This document shows, in pieces, positions 14,654 through 23,010 of a DNA stretch of 64,000 nt (position 1 is its first letter; each line of letters begins with the position of its first letter). The stretch spans positions 1 through 64,000 of the forward strand of contig JAKSRR010000006.1 of NCBI GenBank assembly GCA_024403455.1, read 5' to 3'. The position numbers and the translations under genes were made by a program. Under the pieces are notes generated by a model, which was given only the letters and a program-made list of their open reading frames with translations, was not told the DNA's origin and did not search any database. The stretch comes from Lachnospiraceae bacterium. Lineage in GTDB: Bacteria; Bacillota; Clostridia; Lachnospirales; Lachnospiraceae.

Positions 14654-16873
14654 ATGAAACAGAGAGTATCGAAATTTCAAACATTTATGTATTATGGGCT
14701 ATTACCACTGGCACTTCTCTGGGAGGAAATTCTTCTCCTTACAGCCACAGCGGGGGTATATAATTTTATTAGCGTTCTTTACATGATGTTTTTCTCTGTG
14801 GCTCTTGGTGGTGTTTTTTTTCTGCTATCAACGTTATTCAAAAGTGTAAAATGCAATAGAGTGTTCCGACTTATTTGGCTTATTGCTTTTGCCTTTTTGT
14901 TTAGTATTATTTATCTTTGCTATACAGAGTATGGCATCTTTTATGACTGGAAAACCATGACTGCTGGAGCAGGTGGTATTACAGAGTATGTCGATGAAAT
15001 CAATATGATGGTCTTTAGCCCTAAGGGGATGACCCATCTGATCCTTTGCTATGTTCCTGTATTTTTCTATATTGTTTGGGGTATGATTCTGCACAAGGAC
15101 AACTTGATTGCAGCAGGTGCCACCAGAAGAATTCATGTGTTTGAAGGTATGCTTGCCAGTGTTTTTATTGGCTGGATGCTTCTAGCAAATCATGAGGCAG
15201 ACTGGTCACTTTATACGACGGAATATACTTTTGCAGAAGCTGTTCCTCGTTTTGGACTGATGCATAGTCTTCAAAAGGATATTTTCCATGCGATTACAGA
15301 AAAAGCTGGTTTGGGTGGAAGTATGAGTTTTTCTGGAGTTGCTTCTGGGACGAAGCCTGAAACGACAAACACAGAGGAAGAGATTGTAGTAGTTGAAACT
15401 ATTTCAGAAAATGAGGTAAGCGTTTCTGAAAATACAGTGTCTGAAAATGAGATCGTGGAAGTGCAGGAAGAACTTCCAATTGTGTACGAACCTAATGTCT
15501 TGGATATTGATTTTGAAGCATTAGCAGAGGGGGCAAATGCAAACCTTGCCAACCTAGACTATTATGTTGCTTCTTTGGAACCTTCCATGAAAAATGAATA
15601 TACTGGTTTGTTTGCAGGGAAGAATCTGATTTTTATCACAGCAGAGGCATTTTGTGCAGAGGCTGTTGATGAGAAATTGACACCAACCCTATATCGTATG
15701 GCGACAAAGGGAATTCAGGTGGCAGATTATTATCAGCCAGCAGGAGCAGGTACCACCGGTGGAGAATATCAGAATGTGTTTGGACTTCTTTGCACGGATG
15801 GTGGGGCATCCTTTAAAGAAACGGCGACCCATTTGAATTACATGACCTTAGGTACTCAGCTTACCAGACTAGGGTACAGTGGATGTACATTTCATAATGG
15901 TTCATTAACCTATTATGACAGACATTTGACCCATGTGAATATTGGTTATCCTGATGGCTATATGGCTACCGGGAATGGTTATGAAAATCTGGTGGAGAAA
16001 GGAAAGAATACCTATGATACGCAGTTGATGGCAGCAACGCTGCCTCTGTATATGGATAAACAGCCCTTTAATTTGTATTACATGTCAATCAGTGGGCATA
16101 GTCCATATAGCCCTTATGGCAATAAGTTTGCAGGGGCACATTACCAGGAGATGGGAGACCTTCCCTATTCTGACATGGTTAAGGGATACCTCTCTACCCA
16201 GATGGAGTTAGATGCCGCCATGGAACTTACAATCCAGATGCTTGAGGATGCTGGTATTGCGGATGATACGGTAATTGTGATTAGTGCGGATCATTTTCCT
16301 TATGGATTAAAGTCTGATACAACGGGCAATACCTATTTGGAAGAACTATATGGACAGCGCATAGAAAATGATTTCATCCTGAATCATAATAGGCTGATTA
16401 TTTGGAGTGGCTGTTTGGAAAAGGAAGAGCCTATTGTGGTGGATAGTCCAGTATGTAGTATTGATGTATTACCTACACTGTTAAACTTGTTTGGTGTGGA
16501 GTATGATTCAAGACTTCTGCCAGGAAGGGATATTTTCTCTGACCAGGAAGCGATTGTGTTCTTTACCAATTATCATTGGAAAACGGATTTGGGAACGTTT
16601 GCAGGATCTTTTGTACCTAATGAAGGTGTGGAAGTGCCAGATGGCTATGTGGATCGGATTAAGGCCATTGTAAAAGACAAGGTTACCTTCTGTAAGGGAG
16701 CCCTTTGGTATGACTATTACAGACACGTCTTTGGACAGCAGGTTGCAGAGGAAGAAGCAGAAGCGGCAAAAGCTGGTACTAGCCAAGAAGAGATAAATCA
16801 AGAAGGGGCAAATGATTTGCCGAATGCTGCAGAAGAAAATGAAGCAGAGAACATTGAGTCGGAAGAAGAGTAG
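14654..16873 (+). CDS. LtaS-like sulfatase-fold membrane protein (copy 2)
   Basis: 739 aa, colinear with the preceding gene along its length: five N-terminal membrane segments, a linker with repeated ISEN/VSEN words (residues about 250-275), then the sulfatase domain with AGTTGGEY in place of CGTTGGEF, SADHFPYGLKSD and LNHNRLIIWSG. It looks like an old tandem duplication; the active-site residues appear intact in both, so the two may act on different substrates or in different growth phases. The C-terminal tail is acidic. A TTATG start with the site aagaggg upstream is used. Confidence 0.85.
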   Translation: MKQRVSKFQTFMYYGLLPLALLWEEILLLTATAGVYNFISVLYMMFFSVALGGVFFLLSTLFKSVKCNRVFRLIWLIAFAFLFSIIYLCYTEYGIFYDWKTMTAGAGGITEYVDEINMMVFSPKGMTHLILCYVPVFFYIVWGMILHKDNLIAAGATRRIHVFEGMLASVFIGWMLLANHEADWSLYTTEYTFAEAVPRFGLMHSLQKDIFHAITEKAGLGGSMSFSGVASGTKPETTNTEEEIVVVETISENEVSVSENTVSENEIVEVQEELPIVYEPNVLDIDFEALAEGANANLANLDYYVASLEPSMKNEYTGLFAGKNLIFITAEAFCAEAVDEKLTPTLYRMATKGIQVADYYQPAGAGTTGGEYQNVFGLLCTDGGASFKETATHLNYMTLGTQLTRLGYSGCTFHNGSLTYYDRHLTHVNIGYPDGYMATGNGYENLVEKGKNTYDTQLMAATLPLYMDKQPFNLYYMSISGHSPYSPYGNKFAGAHYQEMGDLPYSDMVKGYLSTQMELDAAMELTIQMLEDAGIADDTVIVISADHFPYGLKSDTTGNTYLEELYGQRIENDFILNHNRLIIWSGCLEKEEPIVVDSPVCSIDVLPTLLNLFGVEYDSRLLPGRDIFSDQEAIVFFTNYHWKTDLGTFAGSFVPNEGVEVPDGYVDRIKAIVKDKVTFCKGALWYDYYRHVFGQQVAEEEAEAAKAGTSQEEINQEGANDLPNAAEENEAENIESEEE

Positions 16874-16877
16874 TCCC

Positions 16878-16906
16878 TTGTAACAAACGTAGTATTTTTA
16901 TATAAT
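16878..16906 (+). promoter_or_regulatory. Putative promoter of glyA
   Basis: TTGTAA (16878-16883), 17-bp spacer, TATAAT (16901-16906). The glyA start is 44 bp downstream. Confidence 0.6.
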
Positions 16907-16949
16907 TATATTTGTATTTTTATGAAATTTTCTATGGAGGAACCGAGAA

Positions 16950-18191
16950 ATGTACACTTTAGAAGACATCAGCAGTGTTGATCCCGAAATTGCAGAAGCG
17001 ATCGTTGCAGAACAGAACCGTCAGAACAATCACATCGAGCTTATTGCTTCCGAGAACTGGGTAAGCAAGGCCGTAATGAGCGCTATGGGAAGCGTTCTTA
17101 CGAACAAGTATGCAGAAGGCTACCCTGGAAAGAGATACTATGGTGGATGCGGATGTGTTGATGTTGTAGAGACTCTGGCAATTGAAAGAGCAAAAGAACT
17201 TTTTGGTTGTGAGTATGCCAATGTTCAGCCTCATTCTGGTGCGCAGGCTAATCTTGCAGTGCAGTTTGCAATTTGTAAGCCTGGCGATACCATTATGGGT
17301 ATGAATCTTGATCATGGCGGACATTTAACCCATGGTTCACCGGCAAACATTTCTGGTACCTATTTCAATATTGTTCCTTATGGTGTAAATGATGATGGTT
17401 TTATCGATTATGATAAGCTTCGTGAGATTGCATTAGAGTGTAAGCCCACCATGATTATTGCTGGTGCTTCTGCATATGCAAGAACCATCGATTTCAAAAA
17501 GTTTAGAGAGATTGCAGATGAGGTTGGTGCAGTTCTTATGGTGGATATGGCTCACATTGCAGGTTTGGTTGCAACAGGTCTTCATCCTTCACCTATTCCT
17601 TATGCAGATGTTGTTACCACAACTACCCACAAGACCCTTCGTGGACCTCGTGGTGGATTAATTCTTTCTAATGCAGAAACAGCTAAGAAGTATAACTTTA
17701 ATAAGGCTGTATTCCCTGGAATTCAGGGTGGTCCTTTAATGCATGTTATTGCAGCAAAGGCTGTATGCTTTAAAGAAGCACTTTCTGATGATTTCAAGAA
17801 GTATTGCCAGGGTATCGTAGACAATGCACAGGCTCTCGCAAAGGGCTTAATGAGCAGAGATATTAAGATTGTGTCTGGTGGAACAGATAACCATTTGATG
17901 TTAATGGATCTTATTCCTTACGGACTGACTGGTAAGGAAATCGAGAAACTGTTAGATGAGGCACACATTACTGCTAACAAGAATACCATTCCTAACGATC
18001 CTCAGTCTCCTTTTGTAACCAGCGGTATTCGTTTAGGTACCCCTTCTGTAACCAGCCGTGGTATGAACACAGAAGATATGGACAAGATTGCAGAGGCTAT
18101 TTCCTTAATCGTTAAGGGTGGCGCTGATAATGTTCCTGCAGCAAAGGCAATTGTTTCTGAACTTACTGCAAAGTATCCTCTTGTATATTAA
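16950..18191 (+). CDS. glyA: Serine hydroxymethyltransferase
   Basis: 413 aa, full length. The PLP enzyme converts serine and THF into glycine and 5,10-methylene-THF, the substrate of MetF and ThyA in this window. The PLP-lysine segment [14 protein letters not shown] and the substrate-binding [11 protein letters not shown] near the start are present, along with [12 protein letters not shown] ggagg site lies before the ATG. It has its own promoter and a strong terminator, so it is probably monocistronic. Confidence 0.97.
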   Translation: MYTLEDISSVDPEIAEAIVAEQNRQNNHIELIASENWVSKAVMSAMGSVLTNKYAEGYPGKRYYGGCGCVDVVETLAIERAKELFGCEYANVQPHSGAQANLAVQFAICKPGDTIMGMNLDHGGHLTHGSPANISGTYFNIVPYGVNDDGFIDYDKLREIALECKPTMIIAGASAYARTIDFKKFREIADEVGAVLMVDMAHIAGLVATGLHPSPIPYADVVTTTTHKTLRGPRGGLILSNAETAKKYNFNKAVFPGIQGGPLMHVIAAKAVCFKEALSDDFKKYCQGIVDNAQALAKGLMSRDIKIVSGGTDNHLMLMDLIPYGLTGKEIEKLLDEAHITANKNTIPNDPQSPFVTSGIRLGTPSVTSRGMNTEDMDKIAEAISLIVKGGADNVPAAKAIVSELTAKYPLVY

Positions 18192-18203
18192 TGACAAACA
18201 CTG

Positions 18204-18236
18204 GACTGACAGACTTTTGTAGCTGTCAGTCTTTTT
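18204..18236 (+). terminator. Terminator of glyA
   Basis: gactgacag (18204-18212) pairs with ctgtcagtc (18223-18231), followed by five T. Confidence 0.85.
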
Positions 18237-18271
18237 ATGAAAAATGTTTTTGAAAGTAAACATTCATGGGG

Positions 18272-18313
18272 GCAATTCATTTTCGCGGCAGGTGCTGCAA
18301 AGGTGAGTTGCCC
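18272..18313 (+). other. Hairpin in the por leader
   Basis: gggcaattca (18272-18281) can pair with tgagttgccc (18304-18313) with one wobble. It lies between the glyA terminator and porC and is the only structure I see there. Confidence 0.4.
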
Positions 18314-18352
18314 GTCCCTATGAAATAGAAAGAACGAAGGTAGGAAAGAATT

Positions 18353-18925
18353 ATGCGTAAATTAACAGAAATCCGCTGGCATGGTCGTGGTGGACAGGGC
18401 GCTAAAACGGCAGCGCTTCTTTTAGCCGACGTTGCCTTCCAGAGCGGTATGCATGTGCAGGGTTTCCCTGAGTATGGTCCGGAACGAATGGGAGCACCCA
18501 TTACTGCATTTGACCGTATCAGTGACAGCCCTATTCGTGTGCACAGTAATATTTATGAGCCCGATTTTGTTGTAGTGGTTGATGAAACATTATTGCATAG
18601 TATTGATGTCACTGCAGGCCTTAAGAAGGATGGTGCAATCTTAATCAATACGGAACGTAATGCAGAAGAACTTCTTCCACTTTTAAATGGTTATGAAGGA
18701 AGAGTATATACCATCAATGCAAAGGATGTATGTATGCGTACGCTTGGTAAGTACTTCCCGAATACTCCTATGCTTGCTGCAATTGTGAAGATTTCAGGGG
18801 TGATTCCTGAAGGCGAGTTCCTGTCCCAGATGGAAGAGTCCTTAAGACATAAATTTGCAAAGAAGCCGGAAGTGCTTGATGGAAATATGAAAGCACTGAA
18901 ACTGGCTCTTTTGGAGGTAAGATAA
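18353..18925 (+). CDS. porC: Pyruvate:ferredoxin oxidoreductase, gamma subunit
   Basis: 190 aa. This is the gamma (domain III-like) subunit of the four-subunit 2-oxoacid:ferredoxin oxidoreductases. Evidence is the opening RWHGRGGQGAKTAA nucleotide/CoA-type loop and the GFPEYGPERMGAP stretch. The gene overlaps porD by one base (TAATG). Together with the next three genes it forms a complete CoA-acylating complex that makes acetyl-CoA, CO2 and reduced ferredoxin. Pyruvate is favoured over 2-oxoisovalerate by the beta subunit sequence. Confidence 0.9.
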   Translation: MRKLTEIRWHGRGGQGAKTAALLLADVAFQSGMHVQGFPEYGPERMGAPITAFDRISDSPIRVHSNIYEPDFVVVVDETLLHSIDVTAGLKKDGAILINTERNAEELLPLLNGYEGRVYTINAKDVCMRTLGKYFPNTPMLAAIVKISGVIPEGEFLSQMEESLRHKFAKKPEVLDGNMKALKLALLEVR

Positions 18926-19227
18926 TGGCACTTGATGCAAAACATATTAACGATACAACCAAGTGGCAGGATTTAACAGAAGGTTTAAAAATCTTTGAGC
19001 CTGCTACCAGTAAGATGTTTGAAACTGGTGAATGGAGAACCAAGACACCAGAAATTGAGGAAAGCAAATGCAAGCAGTGTCTGCTTTGTGTTCCCTTCTG
19101 TCCAGATAGCTGTATTCCCGTAGAGGATGGAAAACGCGGTAACTTTGACCTTATGCATTGTAAAGGCTGCGGAATCTGTGAGAAAGCATGTCCTTTTGGC
19201 GCAATCTCAATGCGTGATGGAAAGTAG
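18925..19227 (+). CDS. porD: Pyruvate:ferredoxin oxidoreductase, delta subunit (2x[4Fe-4S] ferredoxin)
   Basis: 100 aa. Two cluster motifs are visible: CKQCLLCVPFCP near residues 50-61 and CKGCGICEKACP near residues 79-90, each followed by the conserved proline. The delta subunit passes electrons from the thiamine/iron-sulfur core to soluble ferredoxin. The start codon overlaps the end of porC by one base. Confidence 0.92.
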   Translation: MALDAKHINDTTKWQDLTEGLKIFEPATSKMFETGEWRTKTPEIEESKCKQCLLCVPFCPDSCIPVEDGKRGNFDLMHCKGCGICEKACPFGAISMRDGK

Positions 19228-19265
19228 TTTTTCTGAAATTTTAGAAATTGATTGGAGTATTGACA

Positions 19266-20447
19266 ATGAGTATTAAAGATAGAATGTCGGGAAATGAGGC
19301 ACTTGGTGTTGCTATCCGTCAGATTAACCCGGATGTTATGCCTGCGTTCCCTATTACCCCCAGTACAGAGGTTCCTCAGTTTGTATCTACTATGATTGCC
19401 AATGGGCAGATCGATACAGAGTTTATCCCTGTAGAAAGCGAACATAGTGCCATGAGTGCGGCAATGGGTAGTGAAGCAGCTGGTGCAAGAACGATTACGG
19501 CAACCTCTTCCTGTGGTCTTGCCCTTATGTGGGAAGTTCTCTATGTTGCAGCTTCCTCCAGACTTCCTCTTGCTATGTGTGTTGTAAACCGTGGTCTTAC
19601 TGGTCCTTTAAATATCAACGCAGAGCACTCTGATTCCATGGGTGCAAGAGATTCAGGTTGGTTACAGATTTATGCAGAGAATAACCAGGAAGTATATGAC
19701 AATATGCTGCAGGCATATCGTATTGCGGAGCACAAGGACGTACGTCTTCCCATTATGATTTGCCAGGATGGTTTCATTACCTCTCACGCAGTACAGGATA
19801 TTGAATTAAATGAAGATGAGCCTATGCGTAAGTTCGTAGGAAAGTATGAGCCAGAACATTATCTGTTAAAGAAAGATGAACCTATGGCTATGGGACCCTA
19901 CGCAAACTCTCCATTCTGTATGGAAGCAAAGCGTGCCCAGGCAGAAGGTATGGCACAGGCAAAGAGAGTCATCCTTGAGGTTGCAAAGGAATACGAGGCA
20001 ATCACTGGAAGATCCTATGGTTTCTTTGAAGAGTACAATATGAAAGATGCTGAAGTTGTGCTTGTATGTATGGGTAGCGCCTGCGGAACCATTAAGGACG
20101 CGGTGGATGAACTTCGTGAGCAGGGCATCAAAGCAGGTTTAATCAAGGTTCGTGTATTCAGACCCTTCCCTGGTGAGGAACTTGCTAAGGCATTAGAAGG
20201 CGCAAAGGCTGTAGCAATTATGGATCGTGCAGAAAGCTACTCCACCAATGGTGGTCCTTTAGGCAGTGAGTTAATGGCAGCTATGTATCGTAATAAGAAC
20301 ACAGCAGAGGCAGTAAATCTTATGTACGGTTTGTCTGGACGTGATTTGACTGTGTCTCAGGTGAAGGATATTTACGGTGATCTTGTAGAGATGATTACAA
20401 AACCTGAGAAGAATCGTGCGTATCGTTATATCGGTCTTCGTGAGTAA
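19266..20447 (+). CDS. porA: Pyruvate:ferredoxin oxidoreductase, alpha subunit
   Basis: 393 aa from the ATG at 19266, eight bases after GGAG; the longer frame begins at a TTG without a site. The alpha subunit contains domains I and II. The stretch MSGNEALGVAIRQINPDVMPAFPITPSTEVPQ and the conserved EHSAMSAAMGSEAAGARTITATSS match it. It pairs with the beta subunit that holds thiamine diphosphate. Cytoplasmic. Spacing to porB is 28 bp, so the operon continues. Confidence 0.92.
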   Translation: MSIKDRMSGNEALGVAIRQINPDVMPAFPITPSTEVPQFVSTMIANGQIDTEFIPVESEHSAMSAAMGSEAAGARTITATSSCGLALMWEVLYVAASSRLPLAMCVVNRGLTGPLNINAEHSDSMGARDSGWLQIYAENNQEVYDNMLQAYRIAEHKDVRLPIMICQDGFITSHAVQDIELNEDEPMRKFVGKYEPEHYLLKKDEPMAMGPYANSPFCMEAKRAQAEGMAQAKRVILEVAKEYEAITGRSYGFFEEYNMKDAEVVLVCMGSACGTIKDAVDELREQGIKAGLIKVRVFRPFPGEELAKALEGAKAVAIMDRAESYSTNGGPLGSELMAAMYRNKNTAEAVNLMYGLSGRDLTVSQVKDIYGDLVEMITKPEKNRAYRYIGLRE

Positions 20448-20475
20448 TCAGTAGCAACATTTGAGAGGATAAACA

Positions 20476-21414
20476 ATGGAAACAACATTTGATTTTAAAG
20501 AAATCCAGGGAAGAGAAGAGAGATTGGCTCCTGGTCATCGTATGTGTGCTGGTTGTGGCGGTACTATTACGGTTCGTAACGTATTAAAAGCACTTCATCC
20601 CGGCGATAAGGCTGTTGTAGGTAATGCTACCGGATGTCTGGAAGTATCCACCTTTATGTATCCTTTTACCGCCTATGAAGATAGCTATATTCATAATGCT
20701 TTTGAAAATGCTGGAGCAACTTTATCTGGTGTAGAAACAGCATACAATGTATTAAAACGTCAGGGCCGCATTGATGAGACTTATAAGTTCATTACCTTTG
20801 GTGGTGATGGTGGTACTTATGATATCGGTTTGCAGTCCTTATCTGGTGCTATGGAACGTGGTCATGACATGGTTTATGTCTGCTATGACAATGGTGCTTA
20901 TATGAATACTGGTACCCAGCGTTCTTCTGCAACGCCCATGTATGCAGATACAACGACGACACCTTCTGGCTCTATGAGTAATGGTAAGCCCCAGTATCGT
21001 AAGGATTTAGCAGCTATTATGGCAGCACACAATATTCCCTATGTTGGACAGACAACCCTCATTGGAAATATGAAGGACCTGTATGTAAAATCTGAGAAGG
21101 CCATTTATACTCCTGGTCCTGCATTCTTAAATGTTATGGCACCTTGCCCTCGTGGATGGAGATATGATGCACCAGACATCATTGATATCTGTAAAATGGC
21201 AGTAGAGACTTGCTACTGGCCTTTATTCGAAGTTGTGGAAGGTAAGTGGATTCTGAACTACAAGCCTAAGAATAAACTTCCTATTGAAGATTTCCTGAAG
21301 AGTCAGGGAAGATTTAAACATTTGTTTAAGCCTGGCAATGAATATCTTATTGAAGCATTCCAGAAAGAGTTAGATAGAAGATGGGAAGAACTTCTAAAGA
21401 GATGTGAGGCATAA
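20476..21414 (+). CDS. porB: Pyruvate:ferredoxin oxidoreductase, beta subunit
   Basis: 312 aa. It binds thiamine diphosphate and a [4Fe-4S] cluster: GHRMCAGCGG opens it, GNATGCLEVST follows, and the ThDP motif GGDGGTYDIG with YDNGAYMNTG lies near residues 112-150. The combination CAGCG, ATGCLEVST and AFENAGA is typical of pyruvate rather than 2-oxoglutarate enzymes. A late cysteine (CPRGW) probably completes the cluster. Confidence 0.92.
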   Translation: METTFDFKEIQGREERLAPGHRMCAGCGGTITVRNVLKALHPGDKAVVGNATGCLEVSTFMYPFTAYEDSYIHNAFENAGATLSGVETAYNVLKRQGRIDETYKFITFGGDGGTYDIGLQSLSGAMERGHDMVYVCYDNGAYMNTGTQRSSATPMYADTTTTPSGSMSNGKPQYRKDLAAIMAAHNIPYVGQTTLIGNMKDLYVKSEKAIYTPGPAFLNVMAPCPRGWRYDAPDIIDICKMAVETCYWPLFEVVEGKWILNYKPKNKLPIEDFLKSQGRFKHLFKPGNEYLIEAFQKELDRRWEELLKRCEA

Positions 21415-21429
21415 GGATTGATTAGTACG

Positions 21430-21470
21430 CGAAGTGATGGTGAGGGGCTGTCACTTCGTTTGTGTTTGTG
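21430..21470 (+). terminator. Terminator of the por operon
   Basis: cgaagtga (21430-21437) pairs with tcacttcg (21451-21458), followed by a T-rich run broken by G. Confidence 0.65.
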
Positions 21471-21482
21471 AGGTAGGAGATA

Positions 21483-22631
21483 ATGTTACCCAAGGACCCA
21501 GAAATGCTTTATAGCATGATTAATTTAAAACTGCGCGATCAGTATAGCAGTCTGCATGCACTTTGCGATGACATGGATGAAGATGAGGAAGCCATTGTTA
21601 ATTCGCTGCAGGAAGCAGGATATGTTTATGATGCAGATGGAAACCGATTTATGCCGGCAGCGGCTCTAGCAAAAGAAGAAAAGACCGAAGTAAGTGTAAG
21701 TGAAACGCAGGAAGAGGAGACTCCTATTATTCCTGAAGTGTCACCCTATAAGAGAGTGCTCCTTATTGTAAATCCCCGCAGTGGTGTTACGAAAAAAGGG
21801 GCAGCACTCAATGATATTATTATCACATTTTCAGAGCACGGCTATGAAACCACAGTTTGCTTTACCAGAAAAGCAGGAGATGGAACGCAGCTGGTACTAG
21901 ATCACGCTAATGAAGCAGTTGATATTATCTGCTGTATGGGCGGCGATGGTACCCTAAATGAAATGATTACAGGTGCCAGAAAAATTAACTGGACCAAACC
22001 TATGGGATATATTCCGGCTGGTTCTACCAACGATTTCGCGGCCAGCAGAGGGATCCCTGTAGACCCAGCGGCAGCAGCGGAACGAATCATGACAGGTGAA
22101 GTGCACTATATGGACCTTGGGGAGTTTAATGGGCGTACCTATGTGTATACGGCGGCCAATGGACTTTTTTCTTCCACAACCTATACCACACCCCAGTCCT
22201 TTAAGAACCGTTTGGGACATTTCGCATATGTCCTGGAAGCGGCTAAAGATGTGTTTACCTTTAAGCCAGTGCATTTAAAAGTAGATACTGGTGAGGAAGT
22301 ATTTGAAGGAAAATATATCTTCACTTCTATCTGTAATACCTTTTCTATGGGCGGCGTTATGAGCTTAGAGAAAGCAGGGGTAGATTTCAGCGATGGCTTG
22401 TTTGAAATGATTTTGGTAGAGCATCCCTCTGATCCTATCGAACTTCATACCACCGTGCAGGCGTTAGTTAACCAAAACTTTGAACACAAGAGCATTACTA
22501 TCCGCAAAATCTCTCATGCCACCATTTATAACGAAGAGGCTCTAGACTGGTCCCTAGATGGTGAGCGCGGAAAAGGAATGCAGGAGAACAGCTTCCGTGT
22601 CCTTCATAAGGCCGTTGCGCTGATTTACTAA
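21483..22631 (+). CDS. DUF4250 / diacylglycerol-kinase-family lipid kinase fusion
   Basis: 382 aa. Residues 1-60 match DUF4250 (LPKDPEMLYSMINLKLRDQY, then LCDDMDEDEEAI), usually a stand-alone protein of about 60 residues. A 40-residue acidic linker containing VSVSETQEEE follows. From about residue 95 comes the DAGK catalytic domain: LIVNPRSG, the GGDGTLNEM nucleotide loop near residues 158-166, and the C-terminal SLDGE. Such kinases phosphorylate diacylglycerol or other lipid alcohols, feeding phosphatidate recycling. In Gram-positives diacylglycerol is a by-product of LtaS, and two LtaS-like genes lie 5 kb upstream. The fusion is unusual to my knowledge. Confidence 0.8.
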   Translation: MLPKDPEMLYSMINLKLRDQYSSLHALCDDMDEDEEAIVNSLQEAGYVYDADGNRFMPAAALAKEEKTEVSVSETQEEETPIIPEVSPYKRVLLIVNPRSGVTKKGAALNDIIITFSEHGYETTVCFTRKAGDGTQLVLDHANEAVDIICCMGGDGTLNEMITGARKINWTKPMGYIPAGSTNDFAASRGIPVDPAAAAERIMTGEVHYMDLGEFNGRTYVYTAANGLFSSTTYTTPQSFKNRLGHFAYVLEAAKDVFTFKPVHLKVDTGEEVFEGKYIFTSICNTFSMGGVMSLEKAGVDFSDGLFEMILVEHPSDPIELHTTVQALVNQNFEHKSITIRKISHATIYNEEALDWSLDGERGKGMQENSFRVLHKAVALIY

Positions 22632-22745
22632 ATAGCCTTTTTCGTATAATTTCATTCACGCTATTTTCGGAGTCCTATTCAATCTCTCCGAAATACGTAG
22701 ACTCGTATTTCTTTTTGAGATAAATCGATTTTTCCGAAATGCGTA

Positions 22746-22799
22746 GACAGGTGTTTGCTTCGAAGGAATATGTTTTTGACTGAGAAGTAAACACCTGTC
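22746..22799. repeat. 16-bp inverted repeat
   Basis: gacaggtgtttgcttc (22746-22761) and gaagtaaacacctgtc (22784-22799) pair along 16 positions with one G-T wobble around a 22-nt loop. No T tract follows. It could be a processed or mobile repeat remnant; its role is not known. Confidence 0.7.
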
Positions 22800-22893
22800 T
22801 TAGCATTGAGTATCTATTCCTCAGTCCCCCTGTCTTAACATTGAGTCGCGCATTAAGTCATTCCTTATGAGCTCGCATAATCTCTATTTTGCA

Positions 22894-22922
22894 TTGAGCC
22901 TTTGTCCCATTTCCTGTATAAT
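22894..22922 (+). promoter_or_regulatory. Putative promoter of the beta-CASP nuclease gene
   Basis: TTGAGC (22894-22899), 17-bp spacer, TATAAT (22917-22922). Confidence 0.65.
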
Positions 22923-23010
22923 ATAACTATCTTTGTAACATAACGATGATTATAAGAGCTGGCAGTAGAACTGTTCTGACTGACCAGTTAGAAAAGGGGG
23001 TTATGTAGCT

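Larger units (their letters stand above)
22632..23010. other. Repeat-rich intergenic region
   Basis: No gene is seen. ccgaaatacgtagac (about 22688) and ccgaaatgcgtagac (about 22735) are near-identical direct repeats; ctgtcttagcattgag and ctgtcttaacattgag (about 22795 and 22831) are another pair. A 16-bp inverted repeat occupies 22746-22799. The promoter of the beta-CASP gene lies near the right end. Confidence 0.6.
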
